NCBI GenBank assembly: GCA_900539915.1
Contig: UQDU01000013.1
Location: 1-49,127, forward strand
DNA from: an uncultured Bacteroidales bacterium
GTDB lineage: Bacteria; Bacteroidota; Bacteroidia; Bacteroidales; Muribaculaceae
DNA: 49,127 bases
Direction of reading: 5' to 3'
The notes below the pieces were generated by a model. The model did no database searches, was not told where the DNA came from, and saw only the letters and a program-made list of their open reading frames with translations. The translations under genes were made by a program, and so were the position numbers. Position 1 is the stretch's first letter, and each line of letters starts with the position of its first letter. This document shows, piece by piece, positions 25,513-33,859 of this stretch.

Positions 25513-25887
25513 TTATCGCGCTGCAATCACTTCTATTTCCACCAACGCCCCTTTGGGGAGGTCCTTGACAGCCACCGCAGAGCGCGCAGGGAACGGTTCG
25601 GTGAAATGCGAGGCATAGACTTCGTTCATGGCTGCGAAATCAGCTATGTCGGCCAGGAACACGGTGGTTTTCACCACATTCTCCAGGCCCAGGCCTATGG
25701 ATTTGAGCAATGCTTTCACATTGGCTACAGATTGCTCGGTCTGCGCCGTGATGCCTTCAGGCATAGTACCTGTGGCCGGATTGATAGGAATCTGCCCGGA
25801 GCAAAATACGATATTGCCGAGGTCGATACCCTGTGAATAAGGACCGATGGCTCCGGGAGCCTCAGTCGTGGCGATTACTTTTTTCAT
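25513..25887 (-). CDS. ridA: RidA family reactive intermediate deaminase
   Basis: A 124-residue RidA/YjgF protein. IATTEAPGAIGPYSQGIDLGNIVFCSGQIPINPATG near the N-terminus and NVVKTTVFLADIADFAAMNEVY, PARSAVAVKDLPKGALVEIEVIA at the end are family motifs; the active-site Arg is in PARSAV (about 104). The trimeric cytosolic enzyme hydrolyses reactive enamines/imines from PLP enzymes such as threonine dehydratase. It lies 56 nt after the BrkB gene in the same direction; a separate promoter was not seen. Confidence 0.95.
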   Translation of the reverse strand: MKKVIATTEAPGAIGPYSQGIDLGNIVFCSGQIPINPATGTMPEGITAQTEQSVANVKALLKSIGLGLENVVKTTVFLADIADFAAMNEVYASHFTEPFPARSAVAVKDLPKGALVEIEVIAAR

Positions 25888-25916
25888 GTCGTTAGAAATT
25901 TTTATTTTTATTGTGA

Positions 25917-25936
25917 TGACGCGGCATGCCGCGTCA
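25917..25936. other. 20-bp perfect palindrome
   Basis: TGACGCGGCATGCCGCGTCA lies between the brkB-like stop (25944) and the ridA start (25887). There is no T-run on the minus strand after it. It could be an intergenic mRNA hairpin or a protein-binding site. Confidence 0.55.
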
Positions 25937-25943
25937 GGTCATA

Positions 25944-27338
25944 TCAGTCGGTTTCTGCTACCTTAGTCAGCGGCAACGGCTCTATATCTATAGGTATGTC
26001 GATAAATCTGGTGCGGTCTGTCACATCCGCCAGCCGGCTGTCAATGCCATCGACTATCTTGTTGACCGGAGCAAACCGCTTGTCAAAAAGCGGTATGAAG
26101 CCCGAAGTGCCGTAGTTGTCCATCAGCCCCATCACATCTCCTACTGTCAACGTCTCGACAGGGACAGCCGGCTGCAGGGGCAGCTCGCCCTCGGCAGCGT
26201 TATTGGTCACATAATCGAGCATGCGCACATTGACGAGCAGTGTAGCTATATCCTTGACAAGTCTCGCCGGCAGAGCATACGCACGCGCCATTTCGGTCAC
26301 ATTCATGGGAGGCTTCCTGTCATAGAAGCGTCGGCAGATGATGGTCATCACCACTATCGTGACCTTGCGGCGGTAGGCCGGAGATATGCTGTCAATCTGG
26401 CCTATGAAACTCAGCGCAAATGTGTTCTGCGACGAATAGCAGAGTATGGCACCGATGAGCGTAATCAGCCATACAAGGTAAAGCCATATCAGAAACAACG
26501 GCAGAAACGAGAAACTGCCATATATGGCATTGTATTTTGCCACATATATCTGACCCGACAGGAAGAGCCATTGCAGCACGAGGAAACTGACACCGGCAAT
26601 GAATCCGGCAAGCAGCGCGTTGACAAACCTCACCTTGGTGTTAGGGATGAGCATATAAGCCCCTGCGAAAAAGAGGCATGTGATGGCATAGCTGGCCAAG
26701 TCGAGGAAAAACTCCACAGCCGGCGACAGGAACCCGAATGGCAGCAGATTGTGAAGCGTCGTGGACATGGTGATGGATATACCGGCCGCCACAATCATAA
26801 GCACCGGCAATATGAGGAATATGGCCAGATAGTCAGTCACTTTGCGCCACAGCGTGCGGCCGCTCTTGACATCCCATATTATATTGAACGCATCCTCCAC
26901 ATTGCCCAGCAGGGAAATCATGGTCCAGAGCAGGAATATGATGCCGACGCCGACAAACAGGCCTTCGGAAGCCTGGGAAAGATAGCTGTCAACAAACTTC
27001 AACGACGCTGCGACCATGGCATGTTGCGAGGGAAACGCATTGTAGAGCTGCTTCTGGAGCAGATTCTGGAATCCGAACCCTCGGCCTATGGCAAAAAGCA
27101 TAGCCAACGCCGGGACCACGGCAAGCACAGTATTATATGTCAGAGAAGCTGCCCTGACCTGAAGGTCCGAATCCATAAACGACCTCACGGCAAGATTGAG
27201 CGTCTTGACCGCCGACACCTTCCAGCTGCGCCTGGGGTCAAGCCATACCCCGGTGGTGCAATAGGTCCAGCGAGCCTTGGCCCATGCCGTCAGTCGGTCA
27301 AACCATGATGTAGATACTGTATCTTCTGATTGCGCCAT
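25944..27338 (-). CDS. YihY/BrkB family membrane protein
   Basis: A 464-residue protein. The BrkB core (about 45-330) has six TM helices, starting with SFMDSDLQVRAASLTYNTVLAVVPALAMLFAIG, which is the family hallmark, and LFLIWLYLVWLITLIGAILCYS near its end. A C-terminal cytosolic winged-helix-like region (about 355-450, NVTEMARAYALPARLVKDIATLLVNVRMLDYV) is common in Bacteroidetes members. The family was once misnamed RNase BN; its function is unsettled. The open frame reaches 27446, but the homologous part begins at the ATG of 27338, which lies only about 7 nt from the -7 box TATATTTG (27352-27345). Confidence 0.85.
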   Translation of the reverse strand: MAQSEDTVSTSWFDRLTAWAKARWTYCTTGVWLDPRRSWKVSAVKTLNLAVRSFMDSDLQVRAASLTYNTVLAVVPALAMLFAIGRGFGFQNLLQKQLYNAFPSQHAMVAASLKFVDSYLSQASEGLFVGVGIIFLLWTMISLLGNVEDAFNIIWDVKSGRTLWRKVTDYLAIFLILPVLMIVAAGISITMSTTLHNLLPFGFLSPAVEFFLDLASYAITCLFFAGAYMLIPNTKVRFVNALLAGFIAGVSFLVLQWLFLSGQIYVAKYNAIYGSFSFLPLFLIWLYLVWLITLIGAILCYSSQNTFALSFIGQIDSISPAYRRKVTIVVMTIICRRFYDRKPPMNVTEMARAYALPARLVKDIATLLVNVRMLDYVTNNAAEGELPLQPAVPVETLTVGDVMGLMDNYGTSGFIPLFDKRFAPVNKIVDGIDSRLADVTDRTRFIDIPIDIEPLPLTKVAETD

Positions 27339-27344
27339 ATGTGA

Positions 27345-27352
27345 CAAATATA
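27345..27352 (-). promoter_or_regulatory. -7 box for the BrkB gene
   Basis: TATATTTG on the minus strand. Its G is 7 nt from the ATG at 27338, implying a leaderless or nearly leaderless transcript if this box is used. Confidence 0.45.
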
Positions 27353-27370
27353 GATATTTTTTAACACAAC

Positions 27371-27401
27371 TTGGCAGTATACCGCAAAAAAGGTAACTTT
27401 G
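27371..27401 (+). promoter_or_regulatory. Promoter of the beta-barrel protein gene
   Basis: TTGG (27371-27374), 19 bp, TAACTTTG (27394-27401). The leader to the ATG at 27464 is about 55 nt. Confidence 0.7.
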
Positions 27402-27463
27402 CACATTGGATAAATACCTTTCACAGGAAAAATGTTCATAAATCAACCCCCATTTTTACCCTT

Positions 27464-28090
27464 ATGAAAAAGACTCTGATTTCACTGGCCGCAGCTGTTG
27501 TAGTGGCTATATGCGCGGCAGTACCTGCCTCGGCGCAGTTTAAGTTCGGTGCCAAGGTCGGCATGACCGTCAACTCGCTCCACTTCAACAAATCGGTATT
27601 CGACTCCGACAACCAGAGCGGCTTCACCGGCGGTCTGATGCTCCAGTTCATCGCCCCTGCCCTCAACGTCGGTTTTGACGCATCACTCATGTATGTACGC
27701 CGTAATCTTGAGGCCGAATACTCCTATGACAACCTCAGCACCGACATCGTATCACACCGCGATTATATCGAGATACCTATCAACCTCAAGTACATGATAG
27801 GGCTGCCCGGCATCGGCAAAATCGTTTCGCCCTTCGTAACCACCGGTCCCTCGTTCGCCTTCCTGACCAGCCGCACAGGCATCAACGACGCACTCAAGAA
27901 CAAGACCTTTGACGTTGCATGGAACTTCGGCTTCGGTCTCCAGGTCATCAACAAGATACAGGTAGCAGCGTCCTACGGCCTCGGCCTCTCCAACTCCGTG
28001 GTCAACCGTCTCAGCGGAGGCGAGCTCAGCAACGTCAGCATCGACGGCAAGACCCGCTGCTGGACCATCACAGCCGCCTACCTGTTCTGA
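27464..28090 (+). CDS. Outer-membrane beta-barrel protein (PorT/OMP_b-brl_2-like)
   Basis: A 208-residue protein with a signal peptide (MKKTLISLAAAVVVAICAAV, cleavage after ASA). The mature part alternates amphipathic strands: FKFGAKVGMTVNSLHF, GFTGGLMLQFIAPALNVGFDASLMYVRR, YIEIPINLKYMIGLPG, FDVAWNFGFGLQV, CWTITAAYLF. The terminal aromatic residue fits barrel insertion. This pattern is shared by PorT-family small barrels, mostly of unknown role. The open frame starts earlier, but promoter position and signal peptide fix the start at 27464. It appears to be a single-gene unit. Confidence 0.85.
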   Translation: MKKTLISLAAAVVVAICAAVPASAQFKFGAKVGMTVNSLHFNKSVFDSDNQSGFTGGLMLQFIAPALNVGFDASLMYVRRNLEAEYSYDNLSTDIVSHRDYIEIPINLKYMIGLPGIGKIVSPFVTTGPSFAFLTSRTGINDALKNKTFDVAWNFGFGLQVINKIQVAASYGLGLSNSVVNRLSGGELSNVSIDGKTRCWTITAAYLF

Positions 28091-28248
28091 TTTCGGGACA
28101 CCATTACGCGCAAGGTGTTGCGACGCCCTTGACTGAGGCAATGGCTCCAATCACTACTTTTAGGTATCCCTTGGTGGCCGTAAAGGTTGTTTAAACCTGT
28201 TTTTGGAATTTTTTCACAGAAAAATGTGGCGCATTTCCCAAATATATG

Positions 28249-28256
28249 TAATTTTG
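28249..28256 (+). promoter_or_regulatory. -7 box for the ferredoxin gene
   Basis: TAATTTTG, about 88 bp before the ATG at 28344. No convincing -33 element is seen. Confidence 0.45.
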
Positions 28257-28343
28257 CATCACATAAAATGGGTATTCCATCCGGGAACCCCTACATGAAG
28301 AGAATAACAACCAAAAGCTAACTTATAAAAAACACCAACAACT

Positions 28344-28514
28344 ATGGCTTACGTAATCACCGACTCTTGTGTCGCTTGCGGCACCTGCCTCCCCGTTTGC
28401 CCCGTGGGCGCAATCTCTGAGGGCGATATCTACCACATCGATCCCGACACCTGCATCGACTGCGGCTCTTGCTCAGAAGTATGCCCCAGCGAGGCAATCA
28501 TCCCCGGCGAATAA
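28344..28514 (+). CDS. 2x[4Fe-4S] ferredoxin
   Basis: A 56-residue clostridial-type ferredoxin. Two CxxCxxCxxxCP motifs are visible: CVACGTCLPVCP (Cys 9, 12, 15, 19) and CIDCGSCSEVCP in the second half, each followed by the GAI/EAI turn. It shuttles low-potential electrons in the cytosol, for example with pyruvate:ferredoxin oxidoreductase or hydrogenase; a partner is not encoded nearby. It is a separate unit with its own -7 box. High expression is likely for this class, which is inference. Confidence 0.95.
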   Translation: MAYVITDSCVACGTCLPVCPVGAISEGDIYHIDPDTCIDCGSCSEVCPSEAIIPGE

Positions 28515-28697
28515 TCCCTCCGAGGACACAAGAAACATAACAACATCACCGACCGGAGCAAGGCCCAAGCCCTGCCCCGGTCGCTGCTTTACACCCATCC
28601 CAATACACGCGCATCCGACTTGGCATGTAGATTCACTAACGGAATGCGAAATCCAGTCTTGAATCGCTACATTTTTCAATCTAAGAAGTTGTGCTGC

Positions 28698-28729
28698 TTT
28701 GGCTAAGTGACGGGGAATTGCTAACTTTG
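28698..28729 (+). promoter_or_regulatory. Promoter of the ssb-OPT-MATE-NDH run
   Basis: TTTGG (28698-28702), 19 bp, TAACTTTG (28722-28729). The ssb ATG at 28750 gives a leader of about 15 nt, which rules out the upstream in-frame start. Confidence 0.7.
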
Positions 28730-28749
28730 TGGTATCTTTTGATGCGTGT

Positions 28750-29079
28750 ATGTCAGTCAATAAAGTAATACTTCTCGGCAATGTGGGGCGTGACCCCGAG
28801 GTGCGTTACCTCGAGCAGAAACGTCCCGTGGCAACATTTCCCCTTGCCACCAACGAACGGGCCTCGGCCAACTCCCCCGAGCTGACCGAGTGGCACAATA
28901 TAGTCATGTGGGACGCTGCCGCCGAAGCCGCCGAAAGATATATACGCAAAGGCACCAAATTGTATATAGAAGGACGGCTGCGCACCCGCTACTGGGAAGA
29001 CCGCAACGCCATCAAACGGACTGTCACCGAGATATATGTCGACAACTTCGAGATACTCGGACGCCAGCAACAGCCTTAA
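28750..29079 (+). CDS. ssb: Single-stranded DNA-binding protein (short form)
   Basis: A 109-residue OB-fold SSB. MSVNKVILLGNVGRDPEVRYLEQKRPVATFPLATNE and WHNIVMWDAAAEAAERYIRKGTKLYIEGRLRTRYWEDRN are canonical. The protein stops right after the OB fold (NFEILGRQQQP); the disordered linker and acidic DDDIPF-like tip that recruit partners in most SSBs are missing. Bacteroidetes often carry such a short SSB besides a longer one. It is the first gene of a run with transporters, 38 nt before the OPT gene. Confidence 0.93.
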   Translation: MSVNKVILLGNVGRDPEVRYLEQKRPVATFPLATNERASANSPELTEWHNIVMWDAAAEAAERYIRKGTKLYIEGRLRTRYWEDRNAIKRTVTEIYVDNFEILGRQQQP

Positions 29080-29117
29080 TCCATCAACAGTACCTGAAAC
29101 CCAAACTTCATCACACT

Positions 29118-31130
29118 ATGGCAACCAAGACCAACGACCTATCAGCCGAAAACCAGGAAATATACCTCGATGCCGACCCGGCTCAGCTCCCGGAAAACGC
29201 ATTCCGCGAACTCGCGGCCGATGAGACTTTCCGCCCCATGATGCACCCGGCCCGCGACTACAAGGAGGTTACCCCCTACTCTGTCACACTCGGCCTTATA
29301 CTTGCCGTGATATTCAGCGCGGCAGCCGCTTATCTCGGACTTAAGGTCGGACAGGTATTTGAGGCCGCCATTCCTATCGCCATCATAGCCGTAGGTCTGT
29401 CAGGTGCATTGAAGAAAAAGAATCCGCTGGGACAGAACGTCATCATACAGTCCATAGGAGCATGCTCGGGCGTAATAGTCGCCGGTGCGATTTTCACCCT
29501 CCCGGCCCTCTACATACTGCAAGCCACCTACCCGGACATAACGGTAAATTTCATTGAAATATTTCTCAGCAGCCTCTTAGGCGGCATCCTGGGCATACTC
29601 TTCTTCATCCCCTTCCGCAAATATTTCGTCAAGGACATGCACGGCAAGTATCCTTTCCCCGAGGCTACGGCCACAGCCCAGGTGCTGGCAAGCGGTCAGA
29701 CTTCGGCCAAGGGTGAGAAAGGCGGCCAGGCCCTCACGCTCGTAGTGGCCAGCCTCATAGGCGGCATCTACGACTACGTGGTGGAGACATTCGGTTTCTG
29801 GGCCGGTACCATCACCACCGCAGCCACATCGTGGGGACAGGCGGCCGTGGAGAAGACCAAAGTGGTGCTAACCTGCAACACCGGGGCGGCCCTGCTCGGC
29901 CTGGGATATATCATCGGACTGAAATATGCCTTTGTCATCTGCTCCGGTTCGGCGTTCATATGGTGGGTGGTAATCCCCCTGATGGGCACCTACGGCATGC
30001 CTGAGATAGCATCGCTCCCGGCCGAACAGATATTCAGCGACTACGCCCGTCTGATAGGCATCGGCGGCATAGCCATGGCCGGAGTAATCGGCATCGTAAA
30101 GTCATGGGGCATCATCGTACAGGCTGTCGGTCTTGCCACACGTGAATTTAAGGGCGGCGAAACCGGCAAACGCCCAATTCGCTGGCAACTCGACATATCG
30201 ATGAAGCATATCACATTCTTCATCGTCATAGCTTTAGTGGCCGTTCTGCTGTTCTTCTGGGTGGGCGTCATCCACAATTTCTGGCAGGCACTCGTAGCCT
30301 GGATAGTGGTTACAGTGATAGCATTCCTGTTTACTACCGTGGCGGCCAACGCCATAGCCATCGTAGGCAGCAACCCTGTCAGCGGCATGACACTTATGAC
30401 CCTCATAGTGGCATCTGTGATATTCGTGGCCATAGGCATGAGCGGCTCGAGCGGCATTGTGGCGTCAATGATAATCGGAGGCGTGGTCTGCACGGCCCTC
30501 TCGATGGCCGGAGGTTTCGTGACCGACCTCAAGGTGGGTTATTGGCTCGGCTCTACGCCGCGCAAGCAGGAAAGCTGGAAATTCCTCGGCACACTCGTAT
30601 CAGCCGCCACAGTAGGCGGAGTGATACTGCTGCTCAACGACGTATATGGCTTCAGCGGTGAAAACGCCCTCGTGGCACCCCAGGCCAACGCCATGGCCAA
30701 AGTGATCGAGCCCCTGATGATGGGCGGCGAGACCCCCTGGATTCTTTATCTCACAGGTGCGATACTCGCCCTGCTGCTCAATTGGCTCGGAGTGCCGGCT
30801 CTGGCATTCTGCCTCGGCATGTTCATCCCCCTCAGCCTCAACACTCCGCTCATCGTGGGCGGTGCTCTCGCCTGGTTTGTCGGCTCGCGCTCAAAGGACA
30901 AGGCCGTCAACGACGCACGCCGTGACCGCGGCACACTCATCGCATCGGGTCTCATAGCCGGCGGCGCACTCTTCGGAGTCTTCGCAGCCCTGACGCGCTT
31001 CCTCGGATTTGAATACACTTGCCCCATGGAGCAGGGGCTCAACCAGCTCCTCGGCCTCGTGGTCTATGTGCTGCTCATCATCTATGTAGGATGGGACAGC
31101 ATGCGGGCCAAAGGCATGATAAAACGATAG
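29118..31130 (+). CDS. OPT family oligopeptide transporter
   Basis: A 670-residue inner-membrane protein with about 14-16 TM helices. After a charged N-terminus (about 1-50) comes PYSVTLGLILAVIFSAAAAYLGLKVGQVFEAAIPIAIIA, the standard start of bacterial OPT/YSL proteins; PFPEATATAQVLASGQ (about 180) and GSNPVSGMTLMTLIVASVIF are further family motifs. The family takes up peptides or metal chelates with protons. The frame is open further upstream, but homology begins at the ATG of 29118. The MATE gene starts 3 nt after its stop, strongly suggesting an operon. Confidence 0.92.
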   Translation: MATKTNDLSAENQEIYLDADPAQLPENAFRELAADETFRPMMHPARDYKEVTPYSVTLGLILAVIFSAAAAYLGLKVGQVFEAAIPIAIIAVGLSGALKKKNPLGQNVIIQSIGACSGVIVAGAIFTLPALYILQATYPDITVNFIEIFLSSLLGGILGILFFIPFRKYFVKDMHGKYPFPEATATAQVLASGQTSAKGEKGGQALTLVVASLIGGIYDYVVETFGFWAGTITTAATSWGQAAVEKTKVVLTCNTGAALLGLGYIIGLKYAFVICSGSAFIWWVVIPLMGTYGMPEIASLPAEQIFSDYARLIGIGGIAMAGVIGIVKSWGIIVQAVGLATREFKGGETGKRPIRWQLDISMKHITFFIVIALVAVLLFFWVGVIHNFWQALVAWIVVTVIAFLFTTVAANAIAIVGSNPVSGMTLMTLIVASVIFVAIGMSGSSGIVASMIIGGVVCTALSMAGGFVTDLKVGYWLGSTPRKQESWKFLGTLVSAATVGGVILLLNDVYGFSGENALVAPQANAMAKVIEPLMMGGETPWILYLTGAILALLLNWLGVPALAFCLGMFIPLSLNTPLIVGGALAWFVGSRSKDKAVNDARRDRGTLIASGLIAGGALFGVFAALTRFLGFEYTCPMEQGLNQLLGLVVYVLLIIYVGWDSMRAKGMIKR

Positions 31131-31133
31131 CCC

Positions 31134-32465
31134 GTGAAGAAAACCAATCGCGACATACTGGCCCTGGCACTGCCGTCAATAGTCACCAACATCACCACTC
31201 CGCTGTTAGGGCTGGTAGATGTGGCTATCACGGGACACATGGGGTCGGCTGTATATCTTGCCGCGATTGCTGTGGGGAGCACAGTTTTCAACCTTCTCTA
31301 CTGGCTGGTGTCGTTCATACGCATGAGTGCCAGCGGCATGACCGCACAGGCATTCGGCCGTGGCGACCTCCGGGACCAGAGCCTGATTCTGTCACGCGAG
31401 CTGCTTGTATCCACCGTCATCGGACTATGCTTCATAGCTCTGTCGCCACTGCTCGCCTCTCCCCTTTTTCATTTCGTAGACCCCACTGACGAGTCGTCGG
31501 CCATGGCTCTCCGATATTTCCGCATAGCCATATGGGGCGCACCGGCAGTGCTGGCCACCTATGGCTTTTCGGGATGGTTCCTGGGACGGCAGAACTCGCG
31601 CATACCCATGTGGGTATCCATCCTAATCAATGTCTCCAACATACTCATAAGCCTCGTGCTGGTATTCGGCCTCGGATGGCGCATTGAGGGGGTTGCCACA
31701 GGCACTCTGGCTGCACAGTGGATAGGTGCACTGGCTTTTATGGTCATGGCACTGCGTCAGCACCTGTCATGGCCCGGATGGAAGCCGGTACTCGCCCCGA
31801 GGGAGATAGCCCGCTTTTTCCGCACTAACGGAGTGCTGTTTCTGCGCACCGTGTGCATGATAGCAGTAACACTCTGGTTCACACGCACCGGTGCATCACA
31901 AGGCAATGTGACCCTTGCAGCCAACGCCCTGCTGCTGCAGCTGTTCATGCTGTTCAGCTACGTGATGGACGGATACGCATTTGCCGGCGAAGCCCTCGTA
32001 GGCCGAGACATAGGCCGTAGGGATGTGCCGGAGCTGCGTCAGACCGTCAAGGCATTGCTCTGGTGGAGCGCATCGCTGGCCGCAGCCTTCACCATCCTCT
32101 ATATCCTCGGAGGCGAGTGGTTTCTCGGCATCCTCAGTGACGACCGTCAGGTCACACAGGCATCAGCGGAATACGCCGCATGGGCTTTTGCCATCCCTCT
32201 GGTCAGTTTCGCCGCATTTGCCTACGACGGCATCTTCATCGGCACTACTTCCAACAAGATGATGCTTCTGCCGATGCTCTATGCCGCCATAGCTTTCTTC
32301 GCCGTGTATCTGGCAGCCTACGGCCCGATGGGCAACCACGGACTATGGCTGGCATTTCTGGCCTATCTGCTCACTCGCAGCATCTCACAGGCGATACTCT
32401 GGCCGGGGATGCTCCGACGCATTGACTATTCCATACGCAAGCTCAACATATACAATCCATCATAA
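31134..32465 (+). CDS. MATE family efflux transporter (DinF-like)
   Basis: A 443-residue protein with 12 predicted TM helices, starting from GTG 3 nt after the OPT stop. DILALALPSIVTNITTPLLGLVDVAITGHMG is the typical MATE TM1-TM2 motif, and the second half repeats it around FLRTVCMIAVTLWFTRTGA and MDGYAFAGEALVGRDIG; the latter motif marks the DinF branch. MATE exporters expel cationic drugs or metabolites using H+ or Na+. The NDH-2-like gene follows after 8 nt. Confidence 0.92.
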   Translation: MKKTNRDILALALPSIVTNITTPLLGLVDVAITGHMGSAVYLAAIAVGSTVFNLLYWLVSFIRMSASGMTAQAFGRGDLRDQSLILSRELLVSTVIGLCFIALSPLLASPLFHFVDPTDESSAMALRYFRIAIWGAPAVLATYGFSGWFLGRQNSRIPMWVSILINVSNILISLVLVFGLGWRIEGVATGTLAAQWIGALAFMVMALRQHLSWPGWKPVLAPREIARFFRTNGVLFLRTVCMIAVTLWFTRTGASQGNVTLAANALLLQLFMLFSYVMDGYAFAGEALVGRDIGRRDVPELRQTVKALLWWSASLAAAFTILYILGGEWFLGILSDDRQVTQASAEYAAWAFAIPLVSFAAFAYDGIFIGTTSNKMMLLPMLYAAIAFFAVYLAAYGPMGNHGLWLAFLAYLLTRSISQAILWPGMLRRIDYSIRKLNIYNPS

Positions 32466-32473
32466 TCTCTACA

Positions 32474-33757
32474 ATGGCACAACAACTACCCCGAATGGTG
32501 ATAATAGGTGGCGGTTTCGCCGGGCTCAATCTCGCCAAGAAGATTGACAAGTCACGCTGGGACGTGACCATCGTCGACCGCAACAATTTCCACAGCTTCC
32601 CCCCTCTGTTCTACCAGATTGCATCCAGCGGCCTTGACCCCGGCAGCATCTCGTTCCCCTTCCGCCGCGAGATGCGCAAAGGTTCGGTCAGAGGCGTGCA
32701 CTACCGCATGGGCGAAGTGATGACCGTAAACACGGAGCAGAAATGGGTGGAGACCCAGTTTGAACGCATCCCCTATGACTCCCTCGTCATAGCCAACGGC
32801 ACCACCAACAACTTCTTCGGCAATGACGAACTCCTAAAGCGCGTATTCACACTCAAAAGCGCAGCCGAGGCCATCCGTGTCCGCAACGAGATTCTTGACC
32901 GCCTCGAGCGTGCTTCGATATGCCATGACGAAGCCGAGCGCAAGCGTCTGCTCACTTTCGTGGTCATCGGCGGCGGTCCCACAGGCGTGGAGATGGCCGG
33001 AGCCATCGGCGAGATGAAGCGTTATATCCTCAAACGCGAGTATCCCGAACTCAACGTCGACGACGTGCGCATCATACTGCTTGAAGGCACCGACCGCCTC
33101 CTGCGCACCATGAGCGAGACCTCATCAGGCCATGCCCTCGAATATCTCGGCCATCTGATGGTAGAGGTGCGCCTCAACACACTGATGGAAAGCTACAAGG
33201 ACAATGTGGTGACCCTCAAAGACGGCAGCACAATATACAGCGAGACGGTCATCTGGACAGCCGGCGTGACAGCAGTCCCCGTAACGTTCCAGGGCAAGCA
33301 GCCGGAACGCGGCCCGGGCAACCGCTATGTGGTCGACGAATACAACCGTGTCTCCGGTCTTGAAGATGTGTATTCACTTGGCGATGTGTGCATAATGCCC
33401 ACCACAGAGAAGCCTAAAGGCGATCCGCAGCTGGCACAGGTAGCAATACAGCAAGCCCACAATCTGGCTAAAAATCTGCGCAAAGGTTCGTGGAGCAGCC
33501 CCTTCCGCTACAAAGACAAAGGCTCCATGGCCACTGTAGGACGTAACCGCGCCGTGGCCGACCTCAACCATATCAATCTATATGGCCGTCCGGCCTGGTT
33601 CACGTGGATGTTTGTCCACCTGATTTCCATCCTGGGCATGCGCAACAAAATCACGGTCCTTATCAACTGGATCTGGTCATATTGCAGCTACACCACCTCC
33701 CTGCGTCTGCTCATGCACCCCAACCGCTATCCCCTCCGCCGCCGCTGGGGCGAGTGA
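32474..33757 (+). CDS. Type II NADH dehydrogenase-like FAD oxidoreductase
   Basis: A 427-residue two-dinucleotide-fold protein. The FAD loop is VIIGGGFAGLNLAK (about 9-22), the NAD loop VVIGGGPTGVEMAGAI (about 158-173), and the second FAD motif DVYSLGDVC (about 298). FPPLFYQIASSGLDP near the active site and the hydrophobic, basic C-terminus (ILGMRNKITVLINWIWSYCSY) are typical of membrane-bound NDH-2, which passes electrons from NADH to quinone without pumping ions. It ends the operon and is followed by a terminator. Confidence 0.87.
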   Translation: MAQQLPRMVIIGGGFAGLNLAKKIDKSRWDVTIVDRNNFHSFPPLFYQIASSGLDPGSISFPFRREMRKGSVRGVHYRMGEVMTVNTEQKWVETQFERIPYDSLVIANGTTNNFFGNDELLKRVFTLKSAAEAIRVRNEILDRLERASICHDEAERKRLLTFVVIGGGPTGVEMAGAIGEMKRYILKREYPELNVDDVRIILLEGTDRLLRTMSETSSGHALEYLGHLMVEVRLNTLMESYKDNVVTLKDGSTIYSETVIWTAGVTAVPVTFQGKQPERGPGNRYVVDEYNRVSGLEDVYSLGDVCIMPTTEKPKGDPQLAQVAIQQAHNLAKNLRKGSWSSPFRYKDKGSMATVGRNRAVADLNHINLYGRPAWFTWMFVHLISILGMRNKITVLINWIWSYCSYTTSLRLLMHPNRYPLRRRWGE

Positions 33758-33783
33758 TACCGATAAAGCGACACATACGTCAA

Positions 33784-33821
33784 TAAAAAATGCGCTGCGA
33801 CAAATCGCGGCGCATCTTTTT
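33784..33821. terminator. Bidirectional terminator
   Basis: ATGCGCTGCGA (33790-33800) pairs with TCGCGGCGCAT (33805-33815) with one G-U pair, loop CAAA. CTTTTT follows on plus, and the A-run at 33785-33790 gives a T-run on minus. It serves the convergent NDH-2 and YitT genes. Confidence 0.88.
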
Positions 33822-33859
33822 ATATATGGAGCAGGCTTATGCACGCCTTTATGAGGATG

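Noticed and set aside
25926..27308. Long plus-strand open frame (460 codons) opposite the BrkB gene
   Set aside because: It has no domain, is extremely rich in His, Arg, Gln and Tyr, and is the antisense shadow of a well-supported membrane protein.
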